From Lyngbya sp. PCC 8106 (GTDB lineage Bacteria; Cyanobacteriota; Cyanobacteriia; Cyanobacteriales; Microcoleaceae), in NCBI RefSeq assembly GCF_000169095.1, contig NZ_AAVU01000014.1, positions 88,383-152,382 of the forward strand: a stretch of 64,000 bases of DNA, given 5' to 3'. This document shows, one piece after another, positions 18,781-28,312 of this stretch. Below the pieces are notes generated by a model, which was given only the letters and a program-made list of their open reading frames with translations, had not been told where the DNA came from and did not search any database. Each line of letters starts with the position of its first letter. The first letter of the stretch is position 1. A program made the position numbers and the translations under genes.

Positions 18781-20730
18781 ATGGAAAATATTGTTTTAGA
18801 TGTGAAAAATCTGCGAGTTCAGTTTGAAAGTGACGAAAAAGTTGTTCAAGCGGTCAACGATATTTCTTTTCAAGTCAAACGCGGACAAACACTCGGTATT
18901 GTCGGTGAATCTGGTTCAGGAAAATCAGTCACCTCTCTGGCTATTATGGGATTGCTTTCTCCCGATACCTCTCAAGTCAGTGGAGAAATTTTATTTCGCA
19001 ACAGCAACAATCTCAACGAATCTCAACCTAATTCTGAACTGATTAATTTACTTCAACTGTCACCTCAAGAAAAACAACAATATCGAGGTGGACAAATTGC
19101 CATGATTTTTCAGGAACCGATGAGTTCTCTTAACCCGGTTTATACGATTGGGTTTCAACTGATAGAAGCCATTAAACAACATGAACAAGTATCTCCTCGA
19201 CAAGCGATGTGGAAAGCAACTTCCCTACTTCAAGAGGTTAAACTTATCCCTTCAGATGAGGAATTACTCGCCCGAGTAGAAGCCGAAATTGCTGAAATCA
19301 ATAGTAAAAATATTACTCAAGAAAAACGAGATGAAAAACGAGAAGCAATGCAACGAGTTAATGATCAAAAACGAGCCATACTTGATCGTTATCCCCACGA
19401 ACTTTCTGGTGGTCAACTACAACGGGTAATGATTGCGATCGCCATCTCTTGTAATCCCACTTTATTAATAGCAGATGAACCCACAACCGCCCTTGATGTG
19501 ACCGTTCAGGCGACCATTCTGGATTTATTACGAGAGTTATGTAGTCGTCGCGGAATGTCGATGATTTTTATTACCCATGATTTAGGAGTCATTGCTGAAA
19601 TTGCGGATACAGTCGCCGTTATGTATCGAGGTAAAATTGTTGAAAAGGGTACGATTACAAGCCTCTTTTTAAAGCCGCAACATCCCTATACTAAAGGTTT
19701 ATTAGCCTGTCGTCCTCCGCTTGATATTCAAGTTGAACGCCTTCCGACTATTTCTGATTTTATGGAAGTTGAAACAACCGCAACAGGAGAGTTGGAAATT
19801 CGCGAAAAAAATACTGAGATTGAGATGATTAAAGGATCTGATTCTTTACCGCAAAAACGACAACCTTCTACAACGGCTTTACTCTCGGTGGAAAATCTGC
19901 GAGTCGGCTTTAAAGTCTCGGGAGTATTTGGGGAAACAAAACGTCTATTAATGGCGGTGAATGATGTTTCTTTTCAGGTCTATCAAGGCGAAACATTAGG
20001 CTTGGTTGGAGAATCTGGCTGTGGGAAAAGTACATTAGCCAGAGCATTATTACAACTCATTCCTGTCGTGAGTGGAAAGGTGACATTTGAAGGCGAAGAT
20101 ATTACAAAACTCTATTCACCAGCCTCCACGTTTGAGAAAATCAAAAACTATAAAAAGCACAAAAAATATCATCAAAAGCGACAAGAATTAAGACGAGAAA
20201 TGCAAATTGTCTTTCAAGATCCCTTTAGTTCTCTCGATCCTCGTCTGACAATTGGGGATACAATTATGGAACCTATGTTAATTCATGGAGTGAGTAAAGC
20301 CGGGAAAGAACGCCGCGATCGCGTTGCTTATTTATTAGAACGAGTGGAAATGAAACCGGACTGGATGGGACGTTATCCCCATGAATTTTCCGGTGGACAA
20401 CGACAACGAGTTTGTATTGCGAGATCTTTAGCCTTAAACCCTAAGTTTATCATTTGTGATGAATCAGTTTCCGCCTTAGATGTTTCGGTTCAAGCCCAAG
20501 TTTTAAACTTATTAAAAGAACTTCAAGCCGAATTTGGATTAACCTATATCTTCATTTCCCATGACTTGAGTGTAGTCAAATTTATCAGCGATCGCATTAT
20601 GGTGATGAATCGTGGTAAAATAGAAGAAATTGGTCAAGGTGAAGATATTTATCACCGTCCTCAAACGGAATATACTCGTCAGCTTATTGCTTCAATTCCG
20701 ACGGGAAATATTAAACCATTAGCGAGTTAG
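18781..20730 (+). CDS. Fused two-domain peptide-type ABC ATPase (DppD-DppF / YejF-like)
   Basis: 649 residues with two complete ABC ATPase domains. Domain 1 is about residues 5-310 (Walker A GESGSGKS at 42-49, signature LSGGQLQRV, Walker B LLIADEPTTALDV). Domain 2 is about 370-645 (Walker A GESGCGKST near 410, signature FSGGQRQRV, Walker B FIICDESVSALDV). Each domain ends with the oligopeptide-transporter extension (HPYTKGLLACRPP; TEYTRQLIASIP). This matches importers of di/oligopeptides or glutathione. No permease or binding protein is nearby, which is common in cyanobacteria. The ATG start is clear. Confidence 0.92.
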   Translation: MENIVLDVKNLRVQFESDEKVVQAVNDISFQVKRGQTLGIVGESGSGKSVTSLAIMGLLSPDTSQVSGEILFRNSNNLNESQPNSELINLLQLSPQEKQQYRGGQIAMIFQEPMSSLNPVYTIGFQLIEAIKQHEQVSPRQAMWKATSLLQEVKLIPSDEELLARVEAEIAEINSKNITQEKRDEKREAMQRVNDQKRAILDRYPHELSGGQLQRVMIAIAISCNPTLLIADEPTTALDVTVQATILDLLRELCSRRGMSMIFITHDLGVIAEIADTVAVMYRGKIVEKGTITSLFLKPQHPYTKGLLACRPPLDIQVERLPTISDFMEVETTATGELEIREKNTEIEMIKGSDSLPQKRQPSTTALLSVENLRVGFKVSGVFGETKRLLMAVNDVSFQVYQGETLGLVGESGCGKSTLARALLQLIPVVSGKVTFEGEDITKLYSPASTFEKIKNYKKHKKYHQKRQELRREMQIVFQDPFSSLDPRLTIGDTIMEPMLIHGVSKAGKERRDRVAYLLERVEMKPDWMGRYPHEFSGGQRQRVCIARSLALNPKFIICDESVSALDVSVQAQVLNLLKELQAEFGLTYIFISHDLSVVKFISDRIMVMNRGKIEEIGQGEDIYHRPQTEYTRQLIASIPTGNIKPLAS

Positions 20731-20845
20731 ATTTGAGTAACTTAACCCATCAAACAAATTAGATGATCCGATGGGAAAAATTTTATATCGGAACAATTCT
20801 CTGTTGTTGACAGCAGACCCAAAAATTAAATTTGACGTTAAAAAG

Positions 20846-20891
20846 GGAGAGAGCATTCGCTGGTATAAAAGCTGGCACTCATGCACTCTCC
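20846..20891. repeat. Inverted repeat downstream of the ABC gene
   Basis: GGAGAGAGCAT (20846-20856) pairs with ATGCACTCTCC (20881-20891) with one mismatch. A smaller inner pair (GCTGG-like) may extend the structure. It lies about 115 bases after the ABC stop and has no T-run, so its role as terminator is uncertain. Confidence 0.5.
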
Positions 20892-20918
20892 AATCTTAAC
20901 TAACCGATTCTAAGGTTG

Positions 20919-21116
20919 CTAAACTTTATTCGAGTGGAATTGTTTACGTTTGACGGCAGTTCGTATTCCAAAAAAAGCTATACTGCTCAACCCTAAAATA
21001 CTTGAGGGTTCTGGGATTGGTTCTGGTGATGCGGTGGTAAGAGAGATTTGAATTTCATAGTGACGCCAACTTTCTATTGATGCCGAGTGCCACACCAGGA
21101 TGGCGAAATATTTTCG
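20919..21116 (-). pseudogene. Remnant of a PEP-CTERM protein gene (3' end only)
   Basis: The minus-strand frame is open from 21116 to a TAG at 20919-20921 and lacks an ATG. Its C-terminus reads PEPIPEPSSILGLSSIAFFG followed by a basic KRK tail. This is a classic PEP-CTERM sorting signal: PEP motif, hydrophobic helix, positive end. Upstream in the same frame a TAA blocks the reading (21117-21119). The rest of the gene is missing or shifted, so this is a decayed secreted-protein gene. Confidence 0.7.
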
Positions 21117-21207
21117 TTATTTCGGGTAAGATATTTATTGAGTATGAAACTTTTTATCATCAGTGTTTATACAACCCAGTAGCAAAATTTAATAATCATT
21201 CTCCCTA

Positions 21208-21792
21208 TTATTCCAATCTCCATATTTGGTCTGTGGATGAGCCATTATCTTGGTTACGTCCAGAGAGTTCACAATCCCACAACAGAAGCGCTGAACTATT
21301 TTCTTGACCCGGTGCGCCAGCGACATCAATACATTTTTGCGATAATCTATTCATAATGAAACCATCACTTGTAATAGTCCATATTTGGTCTGTGGGTGAG
21401 CCATTATCTCGGTTACGTCCAGAGAGTTCACAATCCCATAACTGAAGCGGTGAACCATTTTCAGTACCAGGAGCGCCAGCTACGTCTATACATTTTCCAG
21501 ACAATGTATTTTTAATAAAGCCATCGTTTGTAATCATCCATCTTTGGTCTGAAGGTGAGTTGTTATCAGGATTCAACCCCGATAACTCACAATCCCAGAG
21601 TTGAAGTTTTGAACCCGTTGCACGTCCTGGCGCTCCAGATACATCTATACATTTACCCGATTGGATGTTAACCAAAAAACGTCCGGATGGGTTAACATTT
21701 TGTGCATTCCCTAAACTATCTTTATTCAACAGAAAACTACAAGCAAAAGTCAATACTATCAATCCTAAACTAAAATTGTTAGTAAATTTCAT
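21208..21792 (-). CDS. Secreted ricin-type beta-trefoil lectin-like protein with three repeats
   Basis: 194 residues with a signal peptide (about 1-30). The mature part is three copies of a roughly 50-residue unit: KCIDVxGAPG, then LxLWDCELSG, then a Q-x-W motif (DQRWMI, DQIWTI, DQIWRL). The Q-x-W triplet is the hallmark of ricin-B/CBM13 carbohydrate-binding trefoils. The copies are close even at DNA level, suggesting recent duplication. No catalytic domain is attached. AGGAGA lies about 10 bases before the ATG. The ligand is unknown. Confidence 0.85.
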   Translation of the reverse strand: MKFTNNFSLGLIVLTFACSFLLNKDSLGNAQNVNPSGRFLVNIQSGKCIDVSGAPGRATGSKLQLWDCELSGLNPDNNSPSDQRWMITNDGFIKNTLSGKCIDVAGAPGTENGSPLQLWDCELSGRNRDNGSPTDQIWTITSDGFIMNRLSQKCIDVAGAPGQENSSALLLWDCELSGRNQDNGSSTDQIWRLE

Positions 21793-21987
21793 TTGAAACT
21801 ATTCTCCTTGATTTACTACACTGAGACTTATGCCTATCTAATAATTTAACTTTTTTTGGTCGGGCTTATGGGTTTCTTTTCTTATGAGCTTTGCAATAAG
21901 TTAAATTAATTAATTTATACAAATTTGGGGTTTCAAAGGTTTTGCAATTATGGGTTGAGATTGTTTAGAAAGTTTGAGCCAACTTAA

Positions 21988-23013
21988 TTAATCATCTCCA
22001 CTAAAGTTATCACCAGAATCATCATAACTACCGGAATCATCCGAAGAACAATCCTCATCATGCTGATGAAAGTTATCGTTATCATTGTAGTCACGATAGT
22101 CATAGTAGTCATCATTACTGCTTTCATAAACTCTGACAACTTCACGTTCTGGAATACATTGTTTTGAGAAGATTTGCACCAACTTATTTGCCGCATCTTC
22201 CTGACCGAGAGGAACAAAAATAGAGCGGTTTACTTGACCTGTCGGTTCATTTCCAAACCAGCGCATTGTCAAACCAAAATCCCGATCTTTTTCATGCTGC
22301 TGTACTTGGTAAACTAACTCTAAATTCAACTGTCGGTCTGACAGTTCAACCTTGGATAGACGATAAGGTGTTTTCTGCCAACACCAATATTGGTTATCGG
22401 AATAAATGGCACTTTCGCCAATATACACATCTGGAATGTTTATGAGTCTTTTGAGTGCTTTAAAGATTGAATTAATAAAATAGATTAATCCCAATATTCC
22501 TCCAATAATCATAGCTGTAGAGAAAAACTGAATAAAGTCTTGAATTGGATCTCCTGTGGATGGAAAATTTTGAAATCCTCGTCGCAGAATTGCTGTAGTC
22601 GTAAATTGAAGAAGAATTCCAATAAAAGGGCTGACTAACAATCCTAGAAATCCTCCCCAAATAGTATAGCCAGCGATCCATTCTCTGTCTCGTCTTGTAT
22701 ATTCCCAATGATACAAATAGTTAGCAGAGTTACTAATAAAATTAGCTGCTGACTGACAATTGACATGGTTCTCAGTTGAAGACTTGTCAATAGAAATAAA
22801 AGCACTCCACACAATATAGACAATCGCTATAATAAAGAGATCAACTAATAAAATAATAATGGCTAAGACCAATATCCAAGTCAAGTCTAAGGAGTCTGAC
22901 GGAAAACTTAAACTCATTAAAATCACAAAAATTGCAGTTCCTAAACCCAACATTATCCAACGGTTAGGAGAAGCAATTTTGACCAATTCTCCGTTTTTAT
23001 TGTAAGCTTTCAT
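21988..23013 (-). CDS. Hypothetical four-TM membrane protein with acidic tail
   Basis: 341 residues; I do not recognise the family. Hydrophobic segments lie at about 20-40, 45-73, 115-140 and 160-185. A soluble region (about 190-300) follows, and the last 35 residues are extremely rich in Asp, Ser and Tyr (YYDYRDYNDND then DSGSYDDSGD). A motif in the soluble part reads like a PH-like or YcxB-type cytoplasmic domain, but this is not certain. AGGA lies before the ATG. It sits in an accessory patch of secreted and membrane proteins, all on the minus strand. Confidence 0.7.
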   Translation of the reverse strand: MKAYNKNGELVKIASPNRWIMLGLGTAIFVILMSLSFPSDSLDLTWILVLAIIILLVDLFIIAIVYIVWSAFISIDKSSTENHVNCQSAANFISNSANYLYHWEYTRRDREWIAGYTIWGGFLGLLVSPFIGILLQFTTTAILRRGFQNFPSTGDPIQDFIQFFSTAMIIGGILGLIYFINSIFKALKRLINIPDVYIGESAIYSDNQYWCWQKTPYRLSKVELSDRQLNLELVYQVQQHEKDRDFGLTMRWFGNEPTGQVNRSIFVPLGQEDAANKLVQIFSKQCIPEREVVRVYESSNDDYYDYRDYNDNDNFHQHDEDCSSDDSGSYDDSGDNFSGDD

Positions 23014-23079
23014 AAGATGTTCCTTTTGGTGTTAAAGTTTGCAGCTTTTGGATTTGGGATGAGATTTTTATTTGAAAAA

Positions 23080-23844
23080 TCAAAATTCGCAGATTGATTG
23101 ATTCGCTAGGGGACAAATTTTCTGTTCTATTGGATTGTATCTAAGGTCAAGGACTGTTAATTGAGTCAAAGCAAACAAAGCACCAATATCTCTGATTTCA
23201 TTGGCACCAAGTTTAAGCTTTGTCAATTGAGTTAAAGTAGACAGAGGGCTAATATCACTAACTTTATTAGCTTCGAGATTAAGGTCTGCCAATTGAGTTA
23301 AATTAGATAAAGAGCTAATATCACTAATGTTATTATCTCCGACATCAAGCCTTATTAGTTGAGTTAAATTGGATAAAGGACTGATATCATTAATTTTATT
23401 AACACTAAGAACAAGCGTTTTCAAACGAGTTAAATTAGATCAAGGACTGATGTCACTAATTTCCTGATTATAATAAAGGTAAAGTTCAGTTAATTGAGTC
23501 AAATTAGATAAGGGACTAAGATCGTGAATTGGATTGTCACTGAGTCCAAGACTTGTTAGCTGAGTTAAACTAGAAAAAGGTTTAATATCACTAATTTTAT
23601 TGGTGGGGAGAGAAAGCTCAGTAAATTGAGATAAAATTTGATTAGCTTGATTACAATCCGTTGTACCTGCTTGTTCTAATAGCACTTCAATAGTATGCTG
23701 TGTTTCCCCCGCCAGTTGAGCTTTATTCTCGCACCATTCGACAAAGGTTTTAAATTCTGCTGTAGGTTGGGCTAACAATGAACCGTTAGAGATTCCCAAG
23801 GCTAATCCTAGTCCGATTAATAATGATGAAGTTAATCTTTTCAT
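23080..23844 (-). pseudogene. Secreted leucine-rich-repeat protein interrupted by one in-frame TGA
   Basis: Two adjacent open stretches (23443-23844 and 23080-23439) lie in the same frame, separated only by a TGA at 23440-23442. The reading is a signal peptide, then 22-residue internalin-type repeats (ISDISPLSNLTQLTxLxL). At the stop the sequence reads ISDISP-stop-SNLT, where every other repeat has a Leu, usually TTA. So one T-to-G change explains the stop. Without it the protein would be about 254 residues with some seven repeats. It could be a real pseudogene, a recoded stop or a sequencing error. Confidence 0.8.
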
Positions 23845-23869
23845 GTTTTTTTATCCGCAATAATAAAGT

Positions 23870-24175
23870 TTAGTAAAGCGATTGTGAACCGGGTGAACAT
23901 TCAATTTCACCGTTAGCAATGGGTAGTTTTAAATTGGATGGTGGTAGTTGAGAAGGTTGTTGTGTTTCACAAATGTAACTTCTACTTATTTGGTAGCCAT
24001 TTTCACCAACAACGTACACAATTCCGGTATAACTATTCAATCCTGAATGCTTCGCTGTGGCTGTTGTCATTACATTTGTTTTGTCTGCTCCCATGACAAT
24101 AGGTTCCAAAGCTTGTGTAGTAACAGGCTTCAAGCCAAACCAGGCTATTTCAGAGAACATTCCAGCAAACAACAA
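23870..24175 (-). CDS. Hypothetical small secreted protein, start uncertain
   Basis: About 101 residues; no family recognised. The N-terminus is hydrophobic (LFAGMFSEIAWFG), like a signal peptide without its first residues, and the rest is hydrophilic with two cysteines. The only start in frame is TTG at 24175. An ATG just upstream (about 24193) is out of frame by one base across a run of six T. Losing one T would give a better signal peptide (MQFLYGLLFAGMF), so the gene may carry a small indel. Low certainty. Confidence 0.4.
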   Translation of the reverse strand: MLFAGMFSEIAWFGLKPVTTQALEPIVMGADKTNVMTTATAKHSGLNSYTGIVYVVGENGYQISRSYICETQQPSQLPPSNLKLPIANGEIECSPGSQSLY

Positions 24176-24890
24176 ACCATATAAAAAACTGCATTATTTT
24201 TTTGCAATTTTCTTTTTATCTCGCAACTTTATCTAGGTTTTGATAAGAACTTTACTCATCAAACCAACGTAAAATAAAGGTAAATAATTCCCACGACACA
24301 GCTTCTGTCTCAAACCCACCGCAATAATAATTTAATACTTTCAATTAGAGCGGCTACTTATAAAAAGAAAATCAATTCCCAATTTTTGATGCCTCGATTT
24401 AGCCTCCAATAATAGGCGATTCTTACAGTTTTTGCTTTGACTGCGACAAAATCTTACAAGTCGTGACACAATTGCCTTGAATATTTCTGTGTCTTCTACT
24501 GTTCTAGCTGATAAGTATAAACACTCATCCCATCTGTTTACATTTCTTATTTATTTTCCGGTGATTACTTTACCGAGAGCATTTCTCCCAGTTTTCTCAC
24601 TAAAGCAAATCAATAAACCGCTTGGGCGATCGCTGCAACTTCTCTAAACCACCCAATGTCAAAACTTGACGCAATAATCAATAACAGGTGTAAGGTAATA
24701 GAGCCATGTCGAAGCTTGTTTTGTTTGTTCGGGGCGGAGGGACAACGCTAGAATTATTTTTAGGTTGTTCAATGCGGACTTCGATGGTTTGGTAAAGTTT
24801 GCCCACCTTTGAGATTGAAGCGTCGATTGAACCAACACAGATTCCGAAATCAGGTAATCCATGCAAGCTTCCATATCAGGATACCTAAGC
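24176..24890. other. Non-coding or decayed DNA
   Basis: About 715 bases with only short, unconvincing frames. Two overlapping minus-strand frames at 24659-24874 have no recognisable content. It adjoins an IS1-like transposase remnant, so it is probably old insertion-sequence debris. Confidence 0.45.
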
Positions 24891-25136
24891 CTATTCGGTA
24901 GTGATAATTCGTGAAACTCCTGTTACTCTAGCTATTCCAGCCAAACTAATTTTTTCTAACAAGAGTTTTTTGATGAAATTTTGGGTGTCTTCAGAAATAT
25001 AAATTTGGCGAGGATGTTCGACAAATTGCCTTCCACATTCGGTGCATTTGTATTTGGGCTTTTTGTTATGAATGCTACCATTTTTTACAATTTTCTGGCT
25101 TTGACATTGGGGACAAGTTAAGGCAGAATGATTCAT
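24891..25136 (-). pseudogene. IS1-family-like transposase remnant (N-terminal zinc-ribbon part)
   Basis: 81 residues. It opens with a zinc ribbon (CPQCQSQKIVKNG, then YKCTECGRQFVE) and continues with a helix-turn-helix (ISLAGIARVTGVS), as in InsA/IS1-type cyanobacterial transposases. After VTGVS the sequence diverges and stops, so the DDE catalytic part is missing. The element is dead. The left part of the decayed region may hold its lost 3' half. Confidence 0.7.
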
Positions 25137-25495
25137 GGCTTTAATTTTTTGTGAGTCTTCAGTTTATCAAGTCTCAGGCTAGGCTTGACATCCTCCCAAC
25201 AGATTTATATGTTACCAGTTTTTTCAAAGACTTTCTCGTTGGTCTTACTGGCGATCGCATTGTCAATCAGACGACTCCCGCCGGCTCGATTCTTCGATAA
25301 AAGGTACAACAATATCAAAGATACTTATACTTAATACTGCTGATCACTACATATTTATCACTACCAAATCAATTAATCGGTTATGCAGTGATTAATAACT
25401 TCTTTGATGATGAAAATAAAATCTAAACTTTAACATCATGCTTAATTAAGAGGCTGTTGTAGCTGATGAACTACTTCAGCCTTTAAACACTTTGA
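25137..25495. other. Intergenic with a possible IS200/IS605 end relic
   Basis: About 360 bases. CTTGACATCCTCCC near 25182 resembles the end sequence of many IS200/IS605 elements, but no hairpin partner or TnpB is present. HIP1-like GCGATCGC occurs near 25252. No gene was found. Confidence 0.4.
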
Positions 25496-26239
25496 TTAAC
25501 TCAGTAAAGCCTTGACTGCAAACTGAGGTAATGCCAACATTCTTTTCCATCGCCAGGGTTCTTGATAGAGTCGATAAAGCCACTCTAAATGATTGTTACA
25601 AAACCAAGCCGGTGCCCGTTTTTTTGTCCCAGCCCAAATATCAAAACTTCCCCCAACTCCAATCCAAATGGAATTCGGACACAAATGACGATTTTTGGCA
25701 ATCCATAACTCTTGACGCGGTACTCCTAAACCCACAAAAATCACTGGGGGCTGTAAATCTTTGAGTGAATCTTTTAACTGTTCTTCTTCAGAAGCCGCAA
25801 GATAACCGTGATAAGAGGCGATCGCTAAATTGGGAATTTTTTGTTGAAATCGATCAGCAGCCCGTTGAGCAACTCCCGGTTTTCCCCCATAGAAAAAAAC
25901 CAGATCTGAACAATTTTGTTGACCTATTTTTTGTAAGAAAGACTCAGCCAGTTCAATACCTGGACAACGTTGAGTGGGCTTTCCCTTCAGCCGCAGAAAA
26001 AGAACAATTCCCGCCCCATCTGGAATCACAAGTTCAGCCCCCCGAATCACCTCTGCGAGATGACGATCGCGATCGGCTTGTATTGCCATTTCAGCATTCA
26101 AAGTAATCACATGAGTTCCTAACCCTTTATATAGACGGTTAAGCAACCAGTTATGATAATTATGATGCAGATGAACAGGAAGTCCTAAAACTGGAAACCT
26201 ATTAACCGTAGATTCACCCAACAGCATCACATCATTCAT
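25496..26239 (-). CDS. WecG/TagA/CpsF-family glycosyltransferase
   Basis: 247 residues with the family pattern: TLNAEM, then VIPDGAGIV, then GLGVPRQELWI, then GVGGSFDIWAG...RAP, and the closing LEWLYRLYQEPWRWKRM. These enzymes (GT26) transfer ManNAc or related sugars onto lipid-linked carriers in the making of teichoic acids, capsules or exopolysaccharide. The acceptor is unknown here. It is a single gene on the minus strand; no other polysaccharide genes are adjacent. Confidence 0.93.
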   Translation of the reverse strand: MNDVMLLGESTVNRFPVLGLPVHLHHNYHNWLLNRLYKGLGTHVITLNAEMAIQADRDRHLAEVIRGAELVIPDGAGIVLFLRLKGKPTQRCPGIELAESFLQKIGQQNCSDLVFFYGGKPGVAQRAADRFQQKIPNLAIASYHGYLAASEEEQLKDSLKDLQPPVIFVGLGVPRQELWIAKNRHLCPNSIWIGVGGSFDIWAGTKKRAPAWFCNNHLEWLYRLYQEPWRWKRMLALPQFAVKALLS

Positions 26240-26373
26240 AAGATTTTTTTAACCACCTCACACACACTACTATTGAGACTAACCGATCTGGTATCGATTG
26301 GCTAGCATTAACGGGTTTGTTGTTGGGATAGGAGATAGGTTATAGGTTACAGGGGAATAGACAACAATCAATA

Positions 26374-27480
26374 CTATTGGCTGTTCCCGGTTGACTGTTC
26401 CCTCGTTAATAGTGCATCCAATAAAATATCCGCCCCAAACCGAACCGTATCCGTACAGGGTAAACCCGTTTCAAGTTGAACTTGCGCGATCGCTTCCTTA
26501 GCTACATCTTCCGCTAAACCATAAGTATTCAGGCTAATTCCGACAATTTTTGCAGATTGCATCGCGCCACCGACACTGGCAACATTTTCGTATAACTCAA
26601 TCACTTGAGATAGAGGAGGAATAACGACATGAGGATGATTGCGAACATGAGTTTGTCCGGCACGATGGGCTAAAATCAGATGAGTCGGTTGACTTCCCCG
26701 CAACAACGGTAAAGTCGCGGTTGAACCCGGATGAATCAGCGAACCTTGTCCTTCGACAAAAAGTAAATCACAATCTTTTCCACACCGCATTACCACTTGT
26801 TCGACTGCACCTGCGGCAAAATCTACTCGTACTGAGTCTAAAGGAATGCCATCTTCTCCTAACATTAATCCCCCTTGACCTGTAGCGAGAAACTTAGACC
26901 GAATTCCCCGTTTTTGAGCCGCTTGATTGAGTTCTAAACCCGTGGACATCTTACCAATTGCCATGTCAGTTCCCACCGTTAAAACTCGTTGACAATTGAG
27001 TTGACGCGCCGCAGCACTAGCAATGTTTAAACCCGATGGTTCTTGACGAATATCCCAAATCCATTGTTGAGGGTTGAGAATTTGGTTAATATTTCTGTGG
27101 TGGCGTTGTTCAACTAAAGGAATTAATTGGGTATGTAACCCGTTAACAATCGATAATTTTGCTTCTAACGCCCCATCAAGATCAACCCACCATTCCTCCG
27201 GTAAAGCCCCCCCTGGCGGTGCAATTCCAATCATCAGAATATTGGGATGATAAGCGATCGCATCCTTGACAGAAGCAACAATCGGCACCTCTCGGTTGAT
27301 TCCCGTGAGTTCAGAAAGAGACTGTCCCGCACAATCGCGATCAATGACTGCGACAATATTAGCCTGAGAGTAACGCAACAAAGACAGTCCTGTTTTACCC
27401 GTTGCACCGAGAATACCTCCATGTAACAGGATAGCTAACCGCCCCGCTTGGATTTGAGATTGAGGATTTTCAGGGGTCAT
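26374..27480 (-). CDS. DUF1611-family protein (DgcN-like, P-loop)
   Basis: 368 residues matching the DUF1611 family: an N-terminal Rossmann-like part (LLHGGILGATGKTGLSLLRY), then a P-loop-like segment (VGTDMAIGKMST at about 169-180) and conserved VEGQGSLIHP. Some family members (DgcN) act as D-glutamate N-acetyltransferases next to a dipeptide epimerase; no epimerase gene is seen here. The precise reaction is not shown by the sequence. The ATG start is clear. Confidence 0.85.
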   Translation of the reverse strand: MTPENPQSQIQAGRLAILLHGGILGATGKTGLSLLRYSQANIVAVIDRDCAGQSLSELTGINREVPIVASVKDAIAYHPNILMIGIAPPGGALPEEWWVDLDGALEAKLSIVNGLHTQLIPLVEQRHHRNINQILNPQQWIWDIRQEPSGLNIASAAARQLNCQRVLTVGTDMAIGKMSTGLELNQAAQKRGIRSKFLATGQGGLMLGEDGIPLDSVRVDFAAGAVEQVVMRCGKDCDLLFVEGQGSLIHPGSTATLPLLRGSQPTHLILAHRAGQTHVRNHPHVVIPPLSQVIELYENVASVGGAMQSAKIVGISLNTYGLAEDVAKEAIAQVQLETGLPCTDTVRFGADILLDALLTREQSTGNSQ

Positions 27481-27628
27481 ATCTTTGAGTTCTAAATAAC
27501 GAGTAATCGCTTTAAAATAGTTACAGATCGGTTGAACTTAATCATACCGTTGGTTTGTTAGTCTGCGATCGCCGATTTTCAACGAAGTTTAACTCACTCG
27601 CACAGAGGAAAGCTAACTGCTATCCATG

Positions 27629-27660
27629 AAAAAATCCTCAGCTTGTTGAAAAAGCCGAGG
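27629..27660 (-). terminator. Intrinsic terminator after the small OB-fold-like gene
   Basis: On the minus strand CCTCGGCTT pairs with AAGCTGAGG (9 bp with one G-U), loop of 7, followed by ATTTTTT. It lies about 110 bases after the 99-residue gene and ahead of the DUF1611 gene, separating the two transcripts. Confidence 0.85.
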
Positions 27661-27769
27661 ATATCAACCCATAGATTTCACAAATCGAATCCAAACAGAA
27701 AGTCAAGTCAATGATCAAATATAAGCCCTAGAAAATAGAAAGATGTAACCTAACAATGAAGCGAAATTA

Positions 27770-28069
27770 CTATTTACAAACCGCGACACCATCAGCTTTC
27801 GTAATTGAAAACGCATCAAATTCTCCCATCTCAAACTCACCCACGACAGTCACCTGTTCTCCTGCTGAGAGATGACGAGCGGTATTGTCTCCGCAAACAT
27901 CCCAAGAATCAACGGTAATCCCCCGATTTTCACTTTGCAAGCGAAAACCATCTTCCCAAACCCGTTCAATGGTACCGGAAAAAGAACCATTATTGGCTTG
28001 AACAACACCAGGAAAAACAGTCGCCGCAACCACACCGAGTAGAATTGTGCCGATGATTTCTAATTTCAT
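27770..28069 (-). CDS. Small secreted protein, OB-fold-like, function unknown
   Basis: 99 residues with a signal peptide (MKLEIIGTILLGVVAATVFPGVVQA). The mature part (GSFSGTIERVWEDGFRLQ, then LSAGEQVTVVGEF) has the short-strand pattern of the OB fold (BOF or DUF5666-like). Two cysteines, at VCGDN and the C-terminal VCK, could form a disulfide. A good ribosome site (GGAGAG) precedes the ATG. It has its own terminator. Confidence 0.7.
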   Translation of the reverse strand: MKLEIIGTILLGVVAATVFPGVVQANNGSFSGTIERVWEDGFRLQSENRGITVDSWDVCGDNTARHLSAGEQVTVVGEFEMGEFDAFSITKADGVAVCK

Positions 28070-28312
28070 GGGAACTCTCCAAAAAAGAATAATTTTAAAC
28101 AGATGTATTGGGAAGTAGACCGTTAAGACTGGCTAACTTCTTATGGTTTAAACAATAACCCCATAAAATGACAAGAAAATGACAAGCCTAAATCTTTCTC
28201 AATTTTTGATGAAGCTGTCTTCTCACTTCTTTGAAAAAATTTTTAAATTAAACGATGCAGAACCCTCTGTAGAGCAGTTAGACTGGACTGTTATTGTGAT
28301 CCGGCTAAATTC

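Noticed and set aside
18418..18799. Two small plus-strand frames before the ABC ATPase
   Set aside because: No ribosome sites, low complexity and no recognisable content.
21077..21307. Plus-strand 76-codon frame opposite the PEP-CTERM remnant and lectin
   Set aside because: It is antisense to better supported minus-strand coding features.
21984..22217. Minus-strand Met/Thr/Ile-rich 77-codon frame
   Set aside because: It is an out-of-frame reading of the Asp-codon-rich tail of the membrane protein.
24659..24874. Two overlapping short minus-strand frames
   Set aside because: No known motif, no clear ribosome site and next to a dead transposase; treated as decayed DNA.
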